This document shows positions 14,803 through 15,973 of a stretch of DNA of 15,973 nucleotides, piece after piece. The first letter of the stretch is position 1. The number at the start of each line of letters is the position of its first letter. Under the pieces are notes generated by a model, which had not been told where the DNA came from, searched no databases, and saw only the letters and a program-made list of their open reading frames with translations. The DNA comes from Bacteroidales bacterium (GTDB lineage Bacteria; Bacteroidota; Bacteroidia; Bacteroidales; UBA932): the NCBI GenBank assembly GCA_016293535.1, contig JAEDEB010000050.1, forward strand, positions 1 through 15,973, written 5' to 3'. Position numbers and translations under genes: made by a program.

Positions 14803-15973
14803 ATGGGTTTTCAGGAACGCTGCGTAGAGCTGCTGAACGCAATCAATGAACCGATGGCGACGCTTATGGTCGCCGTTCTGTGCCTTGTCGGCCTATGGTT
14901 CACCATCCGCACCCGTGGTGTCCAGTTCAGGATGGTAGGGGAGATGTTCCGCCTGCTCTTCGCCCGCGAAGACTCCTCCAAGAAACACGTCAGCAGTTTT
15001 CAGGCATTCACGGTGTCCCTTGCCTCGCGCGTGGGGACCGGCAACCTCGCCGGAGTCGCCACCGCCATAGTAGTGGGCGGTCCCGGAGCGATATTCTGGA
15101 TGTGGGTGATGGCCCTAATAGGCAGCGTGAACACCTTCGTGGAATGCACCCTCGCCCAGCTTTTCAAATCCAAAGGTCACGACTCCTTCATAGGCGGGCC
15201 GGCGTATTACATAACGAAGGGCCTCCACAAGCGCTGGTTTGCGTGCATATTCGCAGTGGCGATTGTCTGCCAGTTCGGACTCACCAACAATATGGTCCAG
15301 GCGAACACCATCTCCTCGGCTTTCGTACAGGCCTTCGACATAAATCCCCTCATAATGGCGGCTGCGGTCACAGTGCTTTCCGTGGCCGTCATTTTCGGTG
15401 GAATAAAGCGCATATCGAAGGTTTGTTCGGTCATAGTGCCGTTCATGGCCCTGGCGTACCTCGCCATAGGGCTCTGGGTCATAGTAGTGAACTTCAGGTC
15501 CATACCCGATGTCCTCGGAATCATAGTGAGCAGTGCCTTCGGTCTCAGGCAGGCCGCTGGCGGCGCCGTTGGAATGGCCGTGCTGATGGGTTTCAAGAGG
15601 GGAATATTCAGCAACGAGGCGGGAGAGGGCAGTGCCCCGAACGCTGCGGCGACAGCGAAGGTCTCGCACCCCGTCAAGCAGGGCCTCATCCAGACCCTCG
15701 GCGTATTCACCGACACCCTGCTCGTATGCACCTGTACTGCGTTCATAATCATGTGCTCCGGCCTCTACGACTGCGGCGCCAACGGAATCGAACTGACGCA
15801 GATTGCCCTTTCGGCGCATATAGGCGAGGCCGGTAAGACCATCATCGCGGTCGCCATCCTTTTCTTCGCATTCTCCAGTGTGATAGGTAATTACTACTAC
15901 GGTGAATGCAATATCGAATTCCTCTGCAACGGCTCGAGACATACGAAATCGGTGATTATGGCGTATAGGGTTC
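14803..15973 (+). CDS. Alanine/glycine:cation symporter (AGCS family), 5' part
   Basis: This frame is open from ATG 14803 to the right edge (390 codons), and the C-terminus is outside the window. It encodes a polytopic inner-membrane protein of the AGCS family (PF01235), which couples alanine or glycine uptake to sodium or proton entry. Signature blocks: LWFTIRTRGVQFRM, ASRVGTGNLAGVATAIVVGG followed by PGAIFWMWVMALIG, FIGGPAYYITKGL, and GIFSNEAGEGSAPNAAATA, the AGCS hallmark. The ATG at 14803 is used because the typical N-terminal amphipathic segment and first helix follow it. Longer apparent ORFs in other frames here (plus strand 14880-15836, minus strand 15115-15942) have no recognisable motifs and are shadows. 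The gene follows its own promoter-like element and has no evident link to the sugar genes. Confidence 0.92.
   Translation, partial: MGFQERCVELLNAINEPMATLMVAVLCLVGLWFTIRTRGVQFRMVGEMFRLLFAREDSSKKHVSSFQAFTVSLASRVGTGNLAGVATAIVVGGPGAIFWMWVMALIGSVNTFVECTLAQLFKSKGHDSFIGGPAYYITKGLHKRWFACIFAVAIVCQFGLTNNMVQANTISSAFVQAFDINPLIMAAAVTVLSVAVIFGGIKRISKVCSVIVPFMALAYLAIGLWVIVVNFRSIPDVLGIIVSSAFGLRQAAGGAVGMAVLMGFKRGIFSNEAGEGSAPNAAATAKVSHPVKQGLIQTLGVFTDTLLVCTCTAFIIMCSGLYDCGANGIELTQIALSAHIGEAGKTIIAVAILFFAFSSVIGNYYYGECNIEFLCNGSRHTKSVIMAYRV

Noticed and set aside
14880..15836. 318-codon plus-strand open frame
   Set aside because: It overlaps the AGCS symporter in another frame. The product is rich in Arg, His, Pro and Gly with no membrane helices, while the frame from 14803 gives clear AGCS signatures.
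15115..15942. 275-codon minus-strand open frame
   Set aside because: Antisense to the AGCS gene, composition biased, no motif. A shadow.
1..15973. CRISPR array, tRNA/rRNA genes, insertion sequences or phage genes
   Set aside because: No regularly spaced repeats, transposase or integrase motifs, terminal inverted repeats or RNA gene signatures were seen on reading both strands.

Overview
This window looks like part of a carbohydrate-utilisation operon (a polysaccharide utilisation locus, PUL) from a gut-type member of the Bacteroidota, probably order Bacteroidales. The evidence is the C-terminus of a SusD-like protein at the left edge, several lipoproteins with Bacteroidota-style signal peptides, fimbrillin-like and Listeria-Bacteroides-repeat modules, start codons preceded by A/T-rich leaders instead of Shine-Dalgarno sequences, and a TAnnTTTG-type -7 promoter element. 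I cannot name the genus. All genes I can support are on the + strand. Nine of them (1-14704) are packed with gaps of about 7-22 bases or an overlap, and so look like one transcription unit.

Layout. 1-203: end of a SusD-like glycan-binding protein. 221-1993: L-fucose/D-arabinose isomerase (FucI). 2002-3216: lipoprotein resembling DUF6786, with a possible mutarotase-like fold. 3226-4662: FucP-like sugar:proton symporter. 4655-6289: an AraB-type ribulokinase, overlapping the symporter stop by 8 bases. 6300-7658 and 7681-9894: two consecutive DUF4185-type beta-propeller lipoproteins with different N-terminal modules. 9901-11571: CotH-type kinase-fold lipoprotein. 11579-14704: exported GH38 alpha-mannosidase. 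A 98-base gap with a -7-like promoter element separates this block from 14803-15973, the 5' part of an alanine/glycine:cation symporter gene that runs off the right edge.

How the genes may work together. FucI-family enzymes convert L-fucose to L-fuculose but also D-arabinose to D-ribulose. FucP-type permeases can carry D-arabinose. The kinase here is AraB-like rather than FucK-like, and no fuculose-phosphate aldolase is present. A FucI plus ribulokinase pair would give D-ribulose 5-phosphate, which enters the pentose phosphate pathway directly. DUF4185 is, as I recall, the founding family of the GH183 endo-D-arabinanases that cut mycobacterial D-arabinan. With a GH38 alpha-mannosidase alongside, the best hypothesis is a system that consumes D-arabinan plus mannan, for example lipoarabinomannan from mycobacteria or corynebacteria. 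Use of L-fucose- and mannose-bearing host glycans is the main alternative. The substrate is inferred, not shown.

Two sequence-level oddities cluster at 9885-9969. The reading frame of the second DUF4185 protein stops early, but a shifted frame continues with a plausible final beta strand. A perfect 10-bp hairpin sits where that shifted frame ends, inside the apparent start of the CotH gene.
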